From the NCBI RefSeq assembly GCF_914271545.1, contig NZ_CAJZAH010000003.1, positions 124,001-188,000 on the forward strand: a stretch of 64,000 nt of DNA, in the 5' to 3' direction. Shown piece after piece: positions 15,383 through 25,477 of this stretch (its first letter is position 1; every line of letters begins with the position of its first letter). The DNA is from Cupriavidus respiraculi (GTDB taxonomy: Bacteria; Pseudomonadota; Gammaproteobacteria; Burkholderiales; Burkholderiaceae). A program made the translations under genes and the position numbers. The notes below the pieces were generated by a model. It was not told the DNA's origin. It was given only the letters and a program-made list of their open reading frames with translations, and did no database searches.

Positions 15383-16855
15383 TCAGTCGACGGCCTTGAC
15401 CATGTCCTCGACCACCTTCTTGGCGTCGCCGAACACCATCATGGTCTTGTCCATGTAGAACAGTTCGTTGTCCAGGCCCGCGTAGCCGGCGGCCATCGAG
15501 CGCTTGTTCACGATGATGGTCTTGGCCTTGTAGGCTTCCAGGATCGGCATGCCGGCGATGGGCGAATTCGGGTCGTTCTTGGCCGCCGGGTTGACCACGT
15601 CGTTGGCGCCCAGTACCAGTACCACGTCGGCCTGGCCGAACTCGCTGTTGATGTCCTCCATCTCGAACACCTGGTCGTAGGGCACCTCGGCCTCGGCCAG
15701 CAGCACGTTCATATGGCCGGGCATGCGGCCCGCCACGGGGTGGATCGCGTATTTCACGGTCACGCCCTTCTCGGTCAGCATCTCGGTCAGTTCCTTCAGC
15801 GCGTGCTGGGCCCGCGCCACGGCCAGGCCATAGCCGGGCACGATGATCACGGTCTCGGCGTTGCCCATCAGGAAAGCCGCGTCGTCGGCCGAGCCGGACT
15901 TGACGTTGCGCTGCGCCTGGTCGCCCGCGGCCGCCGTGGCGGTCGCCCCGCCGAAGCCGCCCAGCAGCACGTTGAAGAAGGAGCGGTTCATCGCCCGGCA
16001 CATGATGTACGAGAGGATCGCGCCGGAGGAGCCCACCAGCGAGCCGGCGATGATCAGCATCGGGTTGTTCAGCGAGAAGCCGATGCCCGCCGCCGCCCAG
16101 CCCGAATACGAGTTCAGCATCGACACCACCACCGGCATGTCGGCGCCGCCGATCGGGATGATGATCAGCACGCCCAGCACGAAGGCGATCGCCAGCATCA
16201 CCAGGAACGGCGTCCACGCCTGCGTCATGAAGAACGCGATGCCAAAGCCCACCATGGCGACGGCCAGCGCGAGATTGACCATGTGCTGGCCGGGAAAGAC
16301 CACCGGCGCGCCCTGGAACAGGCGGAACTTGTAGCGTCCCGCCAGCTTGCCGAAGGCGATCACCGATCCGGAGAACGTGATGGCGCCGACGAAGCAGCCG
16401 ATGAACAGCTCGATGCGGTTGCCGGTGGGAATCTCGCGCGAGCCGGCCGGCGCGATGCCGAACGCCGCGGGTTCGGCCACCGCGGCCACCGCGATGAAGA
16501 CCGCGGCCAGGCCGATCAGCGAGTGCATCGCGGCGACCAGTTCCGGCATCTTGGTCATCTCGACCTTCCTGGCCACGTACGCGCCGATGCCGCCGCCGAC
16601 CACCAGCGCGACGAGGATCAGCACGAGGCCGGTGGCTACCGACGATTGCGCCTGGCCGGCCGCGAGGAAGTCGTCCTTGAGCTTGACGATCAGCGCCACG
16701 GTGGTCAGCGCGGCGATCGCCATGCCGACCATGCCGAAGGTATTGCCGCGCCGCGCGGTGGCGGGGTGGGACAGACCCTTGAGCGCCTGGATGAAGCAGA
16801 CCGAGGCCACCAGGTACAGCAGGGTCACGAGGTTCATGCTGACGAGGCCGGTCAT
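15383..16855 (-). CDS. pntB: NAD(P) transhydrogenase subunit beta
   Basis: Membrane and NADP(H)-binding subunit of proton-translocating transhydrogenase, which makes NADPH from NADH using the proton gradient. The 490 residues comprise about nine hydrophobic segments, then the soluble domain III with the NADP-binding [21 protein letters not shown] segment and the [10 protein letters not shown] motif near the C-terminus. Its start overlaps the pntAB stop by 4 bases, so translation is coupled. It is the last gene of the operon pntAA-panD-pntAB-pntB. Confidence 0.95.
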   Translation of the reverse strand: MTGLVSMNLVTLLYLVASVCFIQALKGLSHPATARRGNTFGMVGMAIAALTTVALIVKLKDDFLAAGQAQSSVATGLVLILVALVVGGGIGAYVARKVEMTKMPELVAAMHSLIGLAAVFIAVAAVAEPAAFGIAPAGSREIPTGNRIELFIGCFVGAITFSGSVIAFGKLAGRYKFRLFQGAPVVFPGQHMVNLALAVAMVGFGIAFFMTQAWTPFLVMLAIAFVLGVLIIIPIGGADMPVVVSMLNSYSGWAAAGIGFSLNNPMLIIAGSLVGSSGAILSYIMCRAMNRSFFNVLLGGFGGATATAAAGDQAQRNVKSGSADDAAFLMGNAETVIIVPGYGLAVARAQHALKELTEMLTEKGVTVKYAIHPVAGRMPGHMNVLLAEAEVPYDQVFEMEDINSEFGQADVVLVLGANDVVNPAAKNDPNSPIAGMPILEAYKAKTIIVNKRSMAAGYAGLDNELFYMDKTMMVFGDAKKVVEDMVKAVD

Positions 16856-17178
16856 TTCACGGCCTCCTTGCCGTCGGCGCGCGCCTTCGGCTCCTTTTTC
16901 TTGAACATCTCCAGCATGCGCTGGGTCACCAGGAAGCCGCCGAACACGTTGACGGCGGCCAGCGCCACCGCCAGCGTTCCCATCACGCGGCCCACGCCGC
17001 CCTCGGTCAGGCCGGCGGCCAGCATGGCGCCGACGATGATGATGGCGGAGATCGCATTGGTCACGGCCATCAGCGGGGTGTGCAGCGCCGGTGTGACTGT
17101 CCAGACCACGTGGTATCCCACGTAGATGGCCAGCACGAAGATGATCAGGTTGATCACCGTGTGGTTCACCATTTCCAT
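16852..17178 (-). CDS. pntAB: NAD(P) transhydrogenase alpha subunit, membrane part
   Basis: A 108-residue protein with three hydrophobic segments ([18 protein letters not shown] onward), corresponding to the C-terminal membrane part of E. coli PntA. Here the alpha subunit is split over two genes. The start at 17178 is set by a strong GGAGGAG ribosome site 6 bases upstream; an open frame extends to 17301 but has no family similarity. It overlaps pntB by 4 bases. Confidence 0.93.
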   Translation of the reverse strand: MEMVNHTVINLIIFVLAIYVGYHVVWTVTPALHTPLMAVTNAISAIIIVGAMLAAGLTEGGVGRVMGTLAVALAAVNVFGGFLVTQRMLEMFKKKEPKARADGKEAVK

Positions 17179-17311
17179 CGTTGCTCCTCCGTTGCGTGAT
17201 TCGGTTGCTTCGCGTCTGTGATTGTTGTTGGCGAGAGTCCGTGCGGTGCCGCGGCGTCGCGCGACGGCTGGCTCCGGCCTTCCGCGCGACGGTTCATCCA
17301 TTCCGATCAGG

Positions 17312-17674
17312 TCAGACCTTCTTGATTTCCTTGATGCGGTTGTTGTCGTCGACCAGCACGATCTTCGGCTTGTAGTCGGCCAGTTCGGCGTCGCTCATCG
17401 GCGCGTAGGTGCAGATGATCAGGTGGTCGCCCAGATGGGCGCGCCGCGCGGCCGCACCGTTGAGCGAGATCTCGCCGGTGCCGCGCTGTCCCTTGATGAT
17501 GTACGTCGAGAAGCGCTCGCCGTTGTTCACGTTGTACAGCTCGATCTTCTCGTATTCCTTCATGTCTGCCGCATCGAGCAGATCTTCGTCGATGCCGCAC
17601 GAGCCTTCGTAATGCAGATCGGCCTGCGTGACGGTGACGCGATGCAGCTTGGCGCGGAGGATGATGCGTTGCAT
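17312..17674 (-). CDS. panD: Aspartate 1-decarboxylase precursor
   Basis: Makes beta-alanine from aspartate for pantothenate and coenzyme A. The 120-residue proenzyme has the self-processing site YEGSCGID: cleavage between Gly24 and Ser25 turns the Ser into the pyruvoyl group. The [14 protein letters not shown] and [11 protein letters not shown] segments are characteristic. The gene sits between the two halves of the split transhydrogenase alpha subunit, 117 bp after pntAA and 133 bp before pntAB. No panB or panC is nearby. Confidence 0.96.
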   Translation of the reverse strand: MQRIILRAKLHRVTVTQADLHYEGSCGIDEDLLDAADMKEYEKIELYNVNNGERFSTYIIKGQRGTGEISLNGAAARRAHLGDHLIICTYAPMSDAELADYKPKIVLVDDNNRIKEIKKV

Positions 17675-17791
17675 GGTGTTGCGGTTCCTTCTGTAAGGCA
17701 GTGAATGCGGACCCCGTACGCCGCGTCGCGGCGTACCGGCGGTCCGGTGAGGCAGGCGCCGCGAACGCGGCGCCGGAAAACGAAAAACCCG

Positions 17792-18913
17792 TCAGGCCGC
17801 CTTGCGTACCACCTGGCCATCCTTGCTCATCAGGCAGGCGGCGACGATATCGTCGTCGAGATTGACGGCGAGGCGCCCGTCCTTGTCCACGATGAGCTTG
17901 AGGAAGTCGAGCACGTTGCGCGCGTAGAGCGCCGAGGCGTCGGCGGCGACCATGCTCGCCAGGTTGGTATGGCCGATCAGCGTCACGCCATGGCGCTCGA
18001 CCACCTCGTCGGCGACTGTCAGCGGGCAGTTGCCGCCCTGGGCGGCCGCAAGGTCGACCACCACCGAGCCGGGCTTCATCGCCTGCACCGTCTCTTCCTT
18101 GAGCAGCACGGGCGCCTGGCGGCCCGGAATCAGCGCCGTGGTGATCACGATATCGGCCTGCCTGGCGCGTTCGTGGACGAGTTCGGCCTGGCGCCGCATC
18201 CAGTCCGGCGGCATCGGTCGGGCATAGCCGCCCACGCCCTGAGCGATCTCGCGCTCCTCGTCGGTTTCGTACGGCACGTCGAGAAACTTCGCGCCCAGGG
18301 ATTCGATCTGCTCCTTGACGGCCGGACGCACGTCGGACGCCTCGATGACCGCGCCCAGGCGCTTGGCCGTGGCGATGGCCTGCAGGCCGGCGACACCGGC
18401 GCCCAGGATCAGCACCCGCGCTGCCTTTACCGTGCCGGCGGCCGTCATCAGCATCGGCATGAAGCGCTGGTAGTGATGCGCGGCGATCAGCACGGCCTTG
18501 TAGCCGGCGATATTGGCCTGGGAGGACAGCACGTCCATGCTTTGCGCCCGCGTGGTGCGCGGGGCGGCCTCGAGCGCGAACGCGATGATGCCCGCGGCGG
18601 CCATGCGCGCGTTGTTCTCGCCATCGAAAGGATTGAGCATGCCGATCAGCGCGGAGCCGGCGCGCATCTGCGCCAGTTCGCCATCGTCGGGCGCGCGGAC
18701 CTTGAGCACCAGCTCGGCCCCCAGCGCCTCGGCCGCGCTGCCGATGCGCGCCCCGGCCGCCTCGTAGGCGGCATCGGGCTGGCTCGCCCGCACGCCGGCC
18801 CCGGACTGCACGACGACCTGATGGCCGAGCGCAACGTATTTCTTGACGGTCTCGGGGGTGGCGGCGACACGGGTCTCGCCGGCCCGCGTCTCCTGCGGGA
18901 TGCCGATTTGCAT
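17792..18913 (-). CDS. pntAA: NAD(P) transhydrogenase alpha subunit, NAD-binding part
   Basis: Soluble NAD(H)-binding domain I of the transhydrogenase; 373 residues. It starts MQIGIPQETRAGETRVAATPETV, the alanine-dehydrogenase/PntA N-terminal signature, and carries the Rossmann loop GAGVAGLQAIATAKRLGA. Two ATGs lie close together. The one at 18919 would be only 2 bases from the AGGAG ribosome site, whereas 18913 is 8 bases away and is preferred. First gene of the pntAA-panD-pntAB-pntB set. Confidence 0.94.
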   Translation of the reverse strand: MQIGIPQETRAGETRVAATPETVKKYVALGHQVVVQSGAGVRASQPDAAYEAAGARIGSAAEALGAELVLKVRAPDDGELAQMRAGSALIGMLNPFDGENNARMAAAGIIAFALEAAPRTTRAQSMDVLSSQANIAGYKAVLIAAHHYQRFMPMLMTAAGTVKAARVLILGAGVAGLQAIATAKRLGAVIEASDVRPAVKEQIESLGAKFLDVPYETDEEREIAQGVGGYARPMPPDWMRRQAELVHERARQADIVITTALIPGRQAPVLLKEETVQAMKPGSVVVDLAAAQGGNCPLTVADEVVERHGVTLIGHTNLASMVAADASALYARNVLDFLKLIVDKDGRLAVNLDDDIVAACLMSKDGQVVRKAA

Positions 18914-19116
18914 CGTCATTTCTCCTGATGGCTGGCGCCGCGCCGGGGAGGCGGGCTGTCCGGGCTCGTTGTAGGGCGCGCGGCGGGCCGCGGCGCACAA
19001 TTTTTCCGCAGCTTACAGCAATACCTGTCGTATTTGTGACCAGCCGCATGGCCGATTTGCGGCTATGCGGAAGGGTCATGAATGGCGTTCCGGCTGCACG
19101 AAAAAACCGCAGCCGG

Positions 19117-19122
19117 TACAAT
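19117..19122 (+). promoter_or_regulatory. Candidate -10 element for the Nudix-mnmA operon
   Basis: TACAAT lies 27 bases upstream of the Nudix ATG, a spacing that fits a short leader. The matching -35 hexamer is poor, so this rests mainly on the -10. Confidence 0.4.
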
Positions 19123-19148
19123 GCCGGATTGCCTAAAAATTGAGCATC

Positions 19149-19664
19149 ATGTCCAAGGATTGGAAAGCCAGCGTCACGGTTGCCGCGGTCATCGAGCGCG
19201 GCGGCCGCTTTCTGCTGGTGGAAGAGGAAACCCCCGACGGCCTGCGGCTGAACCAGCCCGCCGGCCACCTGGAGCCCGGCGAAAGCCTCGTGCGCGCCGT
19301 GATCCGCGAAACCGTGGAGGAAACCGCCCACAGTTTCGAGCCCCGCGCGCTGCTGGGCTGCTATATCGCCCGCGCGCCCTCGGCAGGCACGCTGGAGCGC
19401 CCTGGCGGCGATATCACCTATGTGCGCTTCGCTTTCACCGGCGACCTCGGCGCGCTCGACACCGGGCGGCCGCTGGATACCGGCATCGTGCGCACGGTAT
19501 GGATGAGCGCCGACGAGATCCGCGCCTGCCCCGAGCGGCACCGCTCGCCGCTGCTGCTGGCCTGCGTGGAGGACTACCTGGCGGGCAAGCGGTTCGCGCT
19601 CGACGCGCTGTACACGCATCCGTCGGCGGTCGATGCGGTGCCGGGCACCGGAGCGGCATCGTGA
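19149..19664 (+). CDS. Nudix hydrolase (NudJ-like)
   Basis: A 171-residue Nudix hydrolase. The Nudix box spans about residues 39-61 ([20 protein letters not shown]), with the Gly, Glu and REXXEE metal-binding residues all present; the last Gly of the motif is Ala. The family cleaves nucleoside diphosphate-linked compounds, and NudJ relatives hydrolyse thiamine pyrophosphate and nucleoside triphosphates. The ATG at 19149 is used. Its stop overlaps the mnmA GTG start in GTGA, so the two genes are translationally coupled, a pairing known in several proteobacteria. Confidence 0.88.
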   Translation: MSKDWKASVTVAAVIERGGRFLLVEEETPDGLRLNQPAGHLEPGESLVRAVIRETVEETAHSFEPRALLGCYIARAPSAGTLERPGGDITYVRFAFTGDLGALDTGRPLDTGIVRTVWMSADEIRACPERHRSPLLLACVEDYLAGKRFALDALYTHPSAVDAVPGTGAAS

Positions 19665-20776
19665 GCGGCGCGACCGGTTCCATCGGCGCGGGCCGACGTG
19701 TGGTGGTCGGCATGTCCGGCGGCGTGGATTCGTCCGTGACGGCGTGGCTGCTGAAGCAGCAGGGCTACGAAGTCATCGGCCTGTTCATGAAGAACTGGGA
19801 GGACGACGACGACAGCGAGTACTGCTCCACGCGGCAGGACTGGCTCGACGTCGTCTCGGTGGCCGACCTGATCGGGGTCGACGTGGAGGCGGTCAATTTC
19901 GCGGCCGAATACAAGGACCGGGTCTTCGCCGACTTCCTGCGCGAGTATTCGGCCGGCCGCACCCCGAATCCCGACGTGCTGTGCAATGCCGAGATCAAGT
20001 TCAAGGCATTCCTGGACCACGCGATGTCGCTGGGCGCGGATACCATCGCCACCGGGCACTATGCGCGGGTGCGCCAGGTGCGGGAGGGGAGCGGCGAGGG
20101 CCGCTTCGAACTGCTCAAGGCGCTGGACCATACCAAGGACCAGAGCTACTTCCTTCACCGCCTGAACCAGGCGCAGCTGTCGCGCACGCTGTTTCCGCTG
20201 GGCGAGATGCCCAAGACCGAGGTGCGCCGGATCGCCGCCGACATCGGCCTGCCCAACGCGAAAAAGAAGGACTCGACGGGTATCTGCTTCATCGGCGAAC
20301 GCCCGTTCCGCGATTTCCTGAACCGCTACCTGCCCACCAAACCGGGACCGATGAAGACGCCGGAGGGCAAGGTGGTGGGCGAGCATATCGGGCTGGCGTT
20401 CTACACGCTGGGCCAGCGCAAGGGCATTGGCCTGGGCGGCAGCCGGGACGGCAGCGGCGATGCGTGGTATGTCGCGCGCAAGGACATGGCGCAGAACACG
20501 CTGTATGTCGTGCAGGGCCATGACCATCCGTGGCTGCTGTCCAGCGAACTGCGGGCGGCCGACCTGTCGTGGGTCGCCGGCGAAGCGCCGCCGTCCGGTA
20601 CCGCGCTGTCGGCCAAGACGCGCTACCGCCAATCGGATGCGCCTTCGACGGTCGCGGCAGTGGACGCTGGCGCCGTCCAGCTGCGCTTCGCCGAGCCGCA
20701 ATGGGCCGTCACGCCGGGGCAGTCGGCGGTGCTGTATCACGGCGAGGTATGCCTGGGCGGCGGGATCATCCAGTAG
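19661..20776 (+). CDS. mnmA: tRNA-specific 2-thiouridylase MnmA
   Basis: Adds sulfur to position 2 of the wobble uridine in Lys, Glu and Gln tRNAs. The 371-residue product has the PP-loop [10 protein letters not shown] near residue 18 and two catalytic cysteines in [12 protein letters not shown] and [13 protein letters not shown]. The GTG start overlaps the Nudix stop by 4 bases. Sulfur is supplied by the IscS/Tus relay, which is not encoded nearby. Confidence 0.97.
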   Translation: MSGATGSIGAGRRVVVGMSGGVDSSVTAWLLKQQGYEVIGLFMKNWEDDDDSEYCSTRQDWLDVVSVADLIGVDVEAVNFAAEYKDRVFADFLREYSAGRTPNPDVLCNAEIKFKAFLDHAMSLGADTIATGHYARVRQVREGSGEGRFELLKALDHTKDQSYFLHRLNQAQLSRTLFPLGEMPKTEVRRIAADIGLPNAKKKDSTGICFIGERPFRDFLNRYLPTKPGPMKTPEGKVVGEHIGLAFYTLGQRKGIGLGGSRDGSGDAWYVARKDMAQNTLYVVQGHDHPWLLSSELRAADLSWVAGEAPPSGTALSAKTRYRQSDAPSTVAAVDAGAVQLRFAEPQWAVTPGQSAVLYHGEVCLGGGIIQ

Positions 20777-20913
20777 CCGCGCTGCCGGTTGGGCGCGGGC
20801 CGCCCGCCGACACAAATCGGTAACCGATAAGGCGGCCACCTTTTTGGCATCGCATTCCGCCGCGCGCTCGCATCCTTGCCGCTCCGGCCCCCGGCCGCCA
20901 CGGATGCCCGGCG

Positions 20914-21861
20914 ATGCGCGAGCAATGCGATGCCTCCTACAAGCTCATGTTCTCCATGCGGAGGATCGTCCGCGACCTGATCGTGGGCTTCGTGCCGGAC
21001 GAGTGGCTGCACGGCCTGGACTTCGATACGCTGGAGAAGGTGCCGTGCAGCTATGTCAGCGACGACCTGCGCCAGCGCGCGGACGATGTGGTCTGGCGGC
21101 TTCGCGTCGGCGGCGAATGGGCCTACCTGTATCTGCTGATCGAGTTCCAGAGCACCGTCGACGCGTTCATGGCGGTCAGGGTCAAGACCTACGTAGGGCT
21201 GCTGTACCAGGACCTGATCCGGGCCGGCAAGGTGTTGCCCGGCCGCATGCTGCCGCCGGTGCTGCCGATCGTGCTCTACAACGGAGATGCGCCCTGGACG
21301 GCGGCGAGGGATCTTGCCGACATGGTTCCGTCCGCGCCGGGGGTGGTGGGACAGTACCGCTCGACGCAGGGATATCTGTTGATCGACGAGAACCGGTGCA
21401 GCGACGCACAGCTCGCGGCCAGCGAGAACCTCGTCGCCTGCATGATCCGCTTCCAGCGCGCCCCGAGCATCGAGGTGATGTGCGAGGTCGTCGACTGGCT
21501 CGATCGCGGGATACGGGACGACGCGGAACTGCGGCGTACTGTCGCGCTATGGCTGGGTGCGGTAGTCTCCAGGCGTAGCGGCAACACGCTGACGCTGCCG
21601 AAAATCGAGGACCTCAAGGAGCTCAATATGACGCTGGCTCAACGCTTCGATGAGTGGAAGGAGCAGTACACCCAGGAAGGGGTGCAGCGAGGCATCCAGC
21701 AAGGCGAGGCCCGGCTGCTGGAGAAAATGCTGGCGCGTCGCTTCGGGCCGCTTCCGCCCGACGTCGTCTCGCGCATTGCCGCCGCGCCGGAGGAGCAGAT
21801 CGATGCCTGGGCGGATCGGCTTTCGAATGCCGGTTCGCTGGACGATATTTTCGGCCGCTAG
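20914..21861 (+). CDS. Rpn-family PD-(D/E)XK nuclease, DUF4351 C-terminus
   Basis: A 315-residue protein of the Rpn/YhgA (recombination-promoting nuclease, often labelled putative transposase) family. The N-terminal nuclease core shows DASYKLMFS, then RADDVVWRL and LLIEFQSTVD, where the Asp and the E-x-Q pair are the PD-(D/E)XK metal-binding positions. Residues about 235-315 look like the DUF4351 tail (ARLLEKMLARRFGPLPPDV). E. coli relatives cleave DNA and raise recombination frequency. The gene is alone, closed by a perfect hairpin. Such genes are patchily distributed, so it may have arrived by transfer, though composition gives no sign. Confidence 0.85.
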   Translation: MREQCDASYKLMFSMRRIVRDLIVGFVPDEWLHGLDFDTLEKVPCSYVSDDLRQRADDVVWRLRVGGEWAYLYLLIEFQSTVDAFMAVRVKTYVGLLYQDLIRAGKVLPGRMLPPVLPIVLYNGDAPWTAARDLADMVPSAPGVVGQYRSTQGYLLIDENRCSDAQLAASENLVACMIRFQRAPSIEVMCEVVDWLDRGIRDDAELRRTVALWLGAVVSRRSGNTLTLPKIEDLKELNMTLAQRFDEWKEQYTQEGVQRGIQQGEARLLEKMLARRFGPLPPDVVSRIAAAPEEQIDAWADRLSNAGSLDDIFGR

Positions 21862-21887
21862 ATCGCCAAGACTGAAGCTGCCTGTGG

Positions 21888-21924
21888 AAAGGGCTGGTTC
21901 CCGCGTCGCGGGAACCAGCCCTTT
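21888..21924. terminator. Bidirectional terminator with 18-bp stem
   Basis: The two 18-base arms (21888-21905 and 21907-21924) are perfectly complementary around a single T, flanked by A-run and T-run. It lies between the convergent Rpn-type gene and gst and can serve both. Confidence 0.9.
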
Positions 21925-21953
21925 TCATTGCATCCCGCGAAGGCCGCTGCGCC

Positions 21954-22568
21954 TCAGCCGCGCGGCGGTTCCGTATCGATGAACGACTGGCGCTTGCTGA
22001 TCCTGTCCTGGAACACGGCCAGGTTCGGATGCCGTTCGCGCCAGGGGATCTCGGGAAAGCGGAAATCCAGATAGGCCAGCGCGCAACCCACCGCCACGTC
22101 GGCCAGCGAATAGTGGTTGCCCGCGCACCACTGGCGGTCCGCCAGTCCGTTCGACATGGCGACCAGCGCCGCGTCGATCTTGCCCAGCTGGCGCTGGACC
22201 CAGCGCTCGCTGCGCTCGCCTTCCTCGCGTTGCGTCTTTTCCAGCCGGACCAGCAGGGCGGCGTCCAGCAGCCCGTCGGCCAGCGCCTCCCAGCAGCGCA
22301 CCTCCAGCCGTTCGCGACCGCTCTGGGGAATCATGCGGCTGACCGGCGTCAGCGTATCGACGTACTCGACGATGACGCGCGAATCGAATACCGCGCCGCC
22401 ATCCTCCATCACCAGGCAAGGCACCTTGCCCAGCGGGTTGTACTGGCCGATGACGGTGTCGGCCGACCAGACGTTCTCCTCGATGACCTGACAATCGATC
22501 TTCTTCTCCGCCATCACGACGCGCACCTTGCGCGCGTAAGGGCTGGTATGCGATGCATACAGCTTCAT
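21954..22568 (-). CDS. Glutathione S-transferase family protein
   Basis: A 204-residue cytosolic GST. The N-terminal thioredoxin-like half begins KLYASHTSPYARKVRVVMAEK, where Ser/Tyr near residue 10 are the candidate thiol-activating positions, and has the cis-Pro segment GKVPCLVMEDG. The helical C-terminal half contains the N-capping motif SLADVAVGCALAYLDFR. The substrate cannot be read from sequence. It is divergent from purB, with a 398-bp gap carrying an inverted repeat. Confidence 0.9.
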   Translation of the reverse strand: MKLYASHTSPYARKVRVVMAEKKIDCQVIEENVWSADTVIGQYNPLGKVPCLVMEDGGAVFDSRVIVEYVDTLTPVSRMIPQSGRERLEVRCWEALADGLLDAALLVRLEKTQREEGERSERWVQRQLGKIDAALVAMSNGLADRQWCAGNHYSLADVAVGCALAYLDFRFPEIPWRERHPNLAVFQDRISKRQSFIDTEPPRG

Positions 22569-22585
22569 GTTCTCCCCTTGAGCTC

Positions 22586-22668
22586 GTTATGAAGTGCATC
22601 GGCGCTCCGTGGCACGGGCGGACTGGCGCCGGAACGCGCGCCGCCGCCGGCCCAATGCACTTCGTAAC
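22586..22668. repeat. Inverted repeat upstream of gst
   Basis: GTTATGAAGTGCAT (22586-22599) is mirrored by ATGCACTTCGTAAC (22655-22668) with one G-T wobble over 14 positions. The 55-base spacer is very GC-rich. The repeat begins 18 bases upstream of the gst ATG, so it would sit in the leader or promoter of gst. Confidence 0.7.
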
Positions 22669-22802
22669 AGGCTGTCGGATGGTGCCCCGGAGTATACCCG
22701 CGGGACATGGTGGTCCGGCGCGCGGTGTACGTGCCGGGACGCCGGTCGTCGCGCCGCATAGACGGTGTGTGCGACGAGTGCCCGGGCCGGCGAAGCGGGT
22801 GG

Positions 22803-22808
22803 TAAAAT
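22803..22808 (+). promoter_or_regulatory. Candidate -10 element for purB
   Basis: TAAAAT in a GC-rich background, 158 bases upstream of the purB ATG. No clear -35 at 16-18 bp spacing. Confidence 0.3.
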
Positions 22809-22960
22809 CCCCGCTTTCCGCGCGCCGGACCGCCGCTTCGAGCGCCGGATCCGTCTCTTTCTTGCGTTCGCGTCGACCCCGGTGTCGGCCTGGTATCGCT
22901 GCCCACATGGCGCCTTACCGGTTCCTGCCGGCCTTTCCGTCCGTCCCATCCCTCCAGTAG

Positions 22961-24343
<1,383 letters not shown>

Positions 24344-24380
24344 GCGGTAAAGCATGTCGCGGGCGTGTCGCGCCCGCACT

Positions 24381-24414
24381 GGTTTTCCCTCTCCCCGCAC
24401 GGGCAGAGGGAACC
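24381..24414. terminator. REP-like hairpin between purB and gltI
   Basis: An imperfect inverted repeat, GGTTTTCCCTCT with AGAGGGAACC plus an inner CCCG/GGG stem, lies between two convergent stop codons. A second short hairpin (GCGGGCG/CGCCCGC, 24359-24377) precedes it. The CCCTCTCC...GGAGAGGG-type palindrome recurs in intergenic regions of many proteobacteria. It could terminate both genes. Confidence 0.55.
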
Positions 24415-24454
24415 AGACCCGCCGGGGCGCCATTCGAGCCGCCCCACGATGTTC

Positions 24455-25366
24455 TTACTGGAACGCCTTGTCGTTCGGGTTGGCGAACAACTCCTTCATC
24501 TCAGCCTGCATCGGGTAGTTCATGTTGATGTTGCGCGGCGGGATCGGCTTCAGGAACCACTTGGTGTAGAGCTGCTCCGCCTTGCCGGACTTCATCATGT
24601 CGGCGATCACGTCGTCGGCGAGCTTCTTGAACGCCGGATCGTCCTTGCGCAGCATGCAGGCGTAGTTCTCGGTCTGCAGCGGCGTGCCGGTCACGATGAA
24701 GTCCTCGGCATTGCGGGCTTTGGTCCGTTCCCCGTACAGCAGCGGCTCATCCATCACGAAGGCGACGGCGCGGCCCGTTTCCAGCGTCAGGTACGACTGG
24801 CCGTGGTCCTTGGTGCTGATCAGGTTCATCTGCGTACCCTTCTCGCCGTTCATCTTGACCAGCAGGCGCTCGCCGGTGGTGCCCGCAGTGGTCACCACGT
24901 TCTTGCCCTTCAGGTCCGGGAAGTCCTTGATGCCGGAATCCTTGCGCACCAGCATGCGGATGCCGTAGACGAAGATGCTGTTGGAGAACGCCACCTGCTT
25001 CTGGCGCTCCAGATTATTGGTCGTCGAGCCGCACTCCAGGTCGATGGTGCCGTTCTGCATCAGCGTGATGCGGTTCTGCGAGGTGATCGGCGTCAGCTTC
25101 ATCTGCAGGTTCGGCAGCTGCAGCTGCGACTTCACCTTGTCGACGATGGCCAGCATGATCTCGTGCGAGTAGCCCATTACCTCGCGGCCGTTGGTGTACG
25201 AGAACGGGATCGAGGACTCGCGGTAACCGAGCGAGATCACGCCGGTGTCCTTGATCTTCTTGAGCGTGTCGGTTTCCTGGGCCTGCACCGTCGCGGCCGC
25301 GGCGAGCGCCACCGCGGTGCACAGCAGTTGACGGACGGACCCCTTGGTAATGTGGAACGGCTTCAT
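24455..25366 (-). CDS. gltI: Glutamate/aspartate-type ABC transporter substrate-binding protein
   Basis: A 303-residue periplasmic binding protein of the polar amino acid family. A signal peptide covers about residues 1-29, with likely cleavage after VQA. The mature part starts with the family pattern DTLKKIKDTGVISLGYRESSIPFSY, and NGTIDLECGSTTNNLERQK is characteristic of GltI orthologues. Ribosome site AGGAG 9 bases upstream. The permease (gltJ, gltK) and ATPase (gltL) genes normally next to it are absent on both sides, so it is an orphan or partners with a remote transporter. Confidence 0.9.
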   Translation of the reverse strand: MKPFHITKGSVRQLLCTAVALAAAATVQAQETDTLKKIKDTGVISLGYRESSIPFSYTNGREVMGYSHEIMLAIVDKVKSQLQLPNLQMKLTPITSQNRITLMQNGTIDLECGSTTNNLERQKQVAFSNSIFVYGIRMLVRKDSGIKDFPDLKGKNVVTTAGTTGERLLVKMNGEKGTQMNLISTKDHGQSYLTLETGRAVAFVMDEPLLYGERTKARNAEDFIVTGTPLQTENYACMLRKDDPAFKKLADDVIADMMKSGKAEQLYTKWFLKPIPPRNINMNYPMQAEMKELFANPNDKAFQ

Positions 25367-25477
25367 GTTATTGCTCTCCTGGTGGTGGAACGGCTCGCTA
25401 CCTCATTTGCTACTGAATCGTTGCCGGGTCAATACGGTAAGACCCATCCCCGGCCATCACACCGGGCGCCGGCAGGC

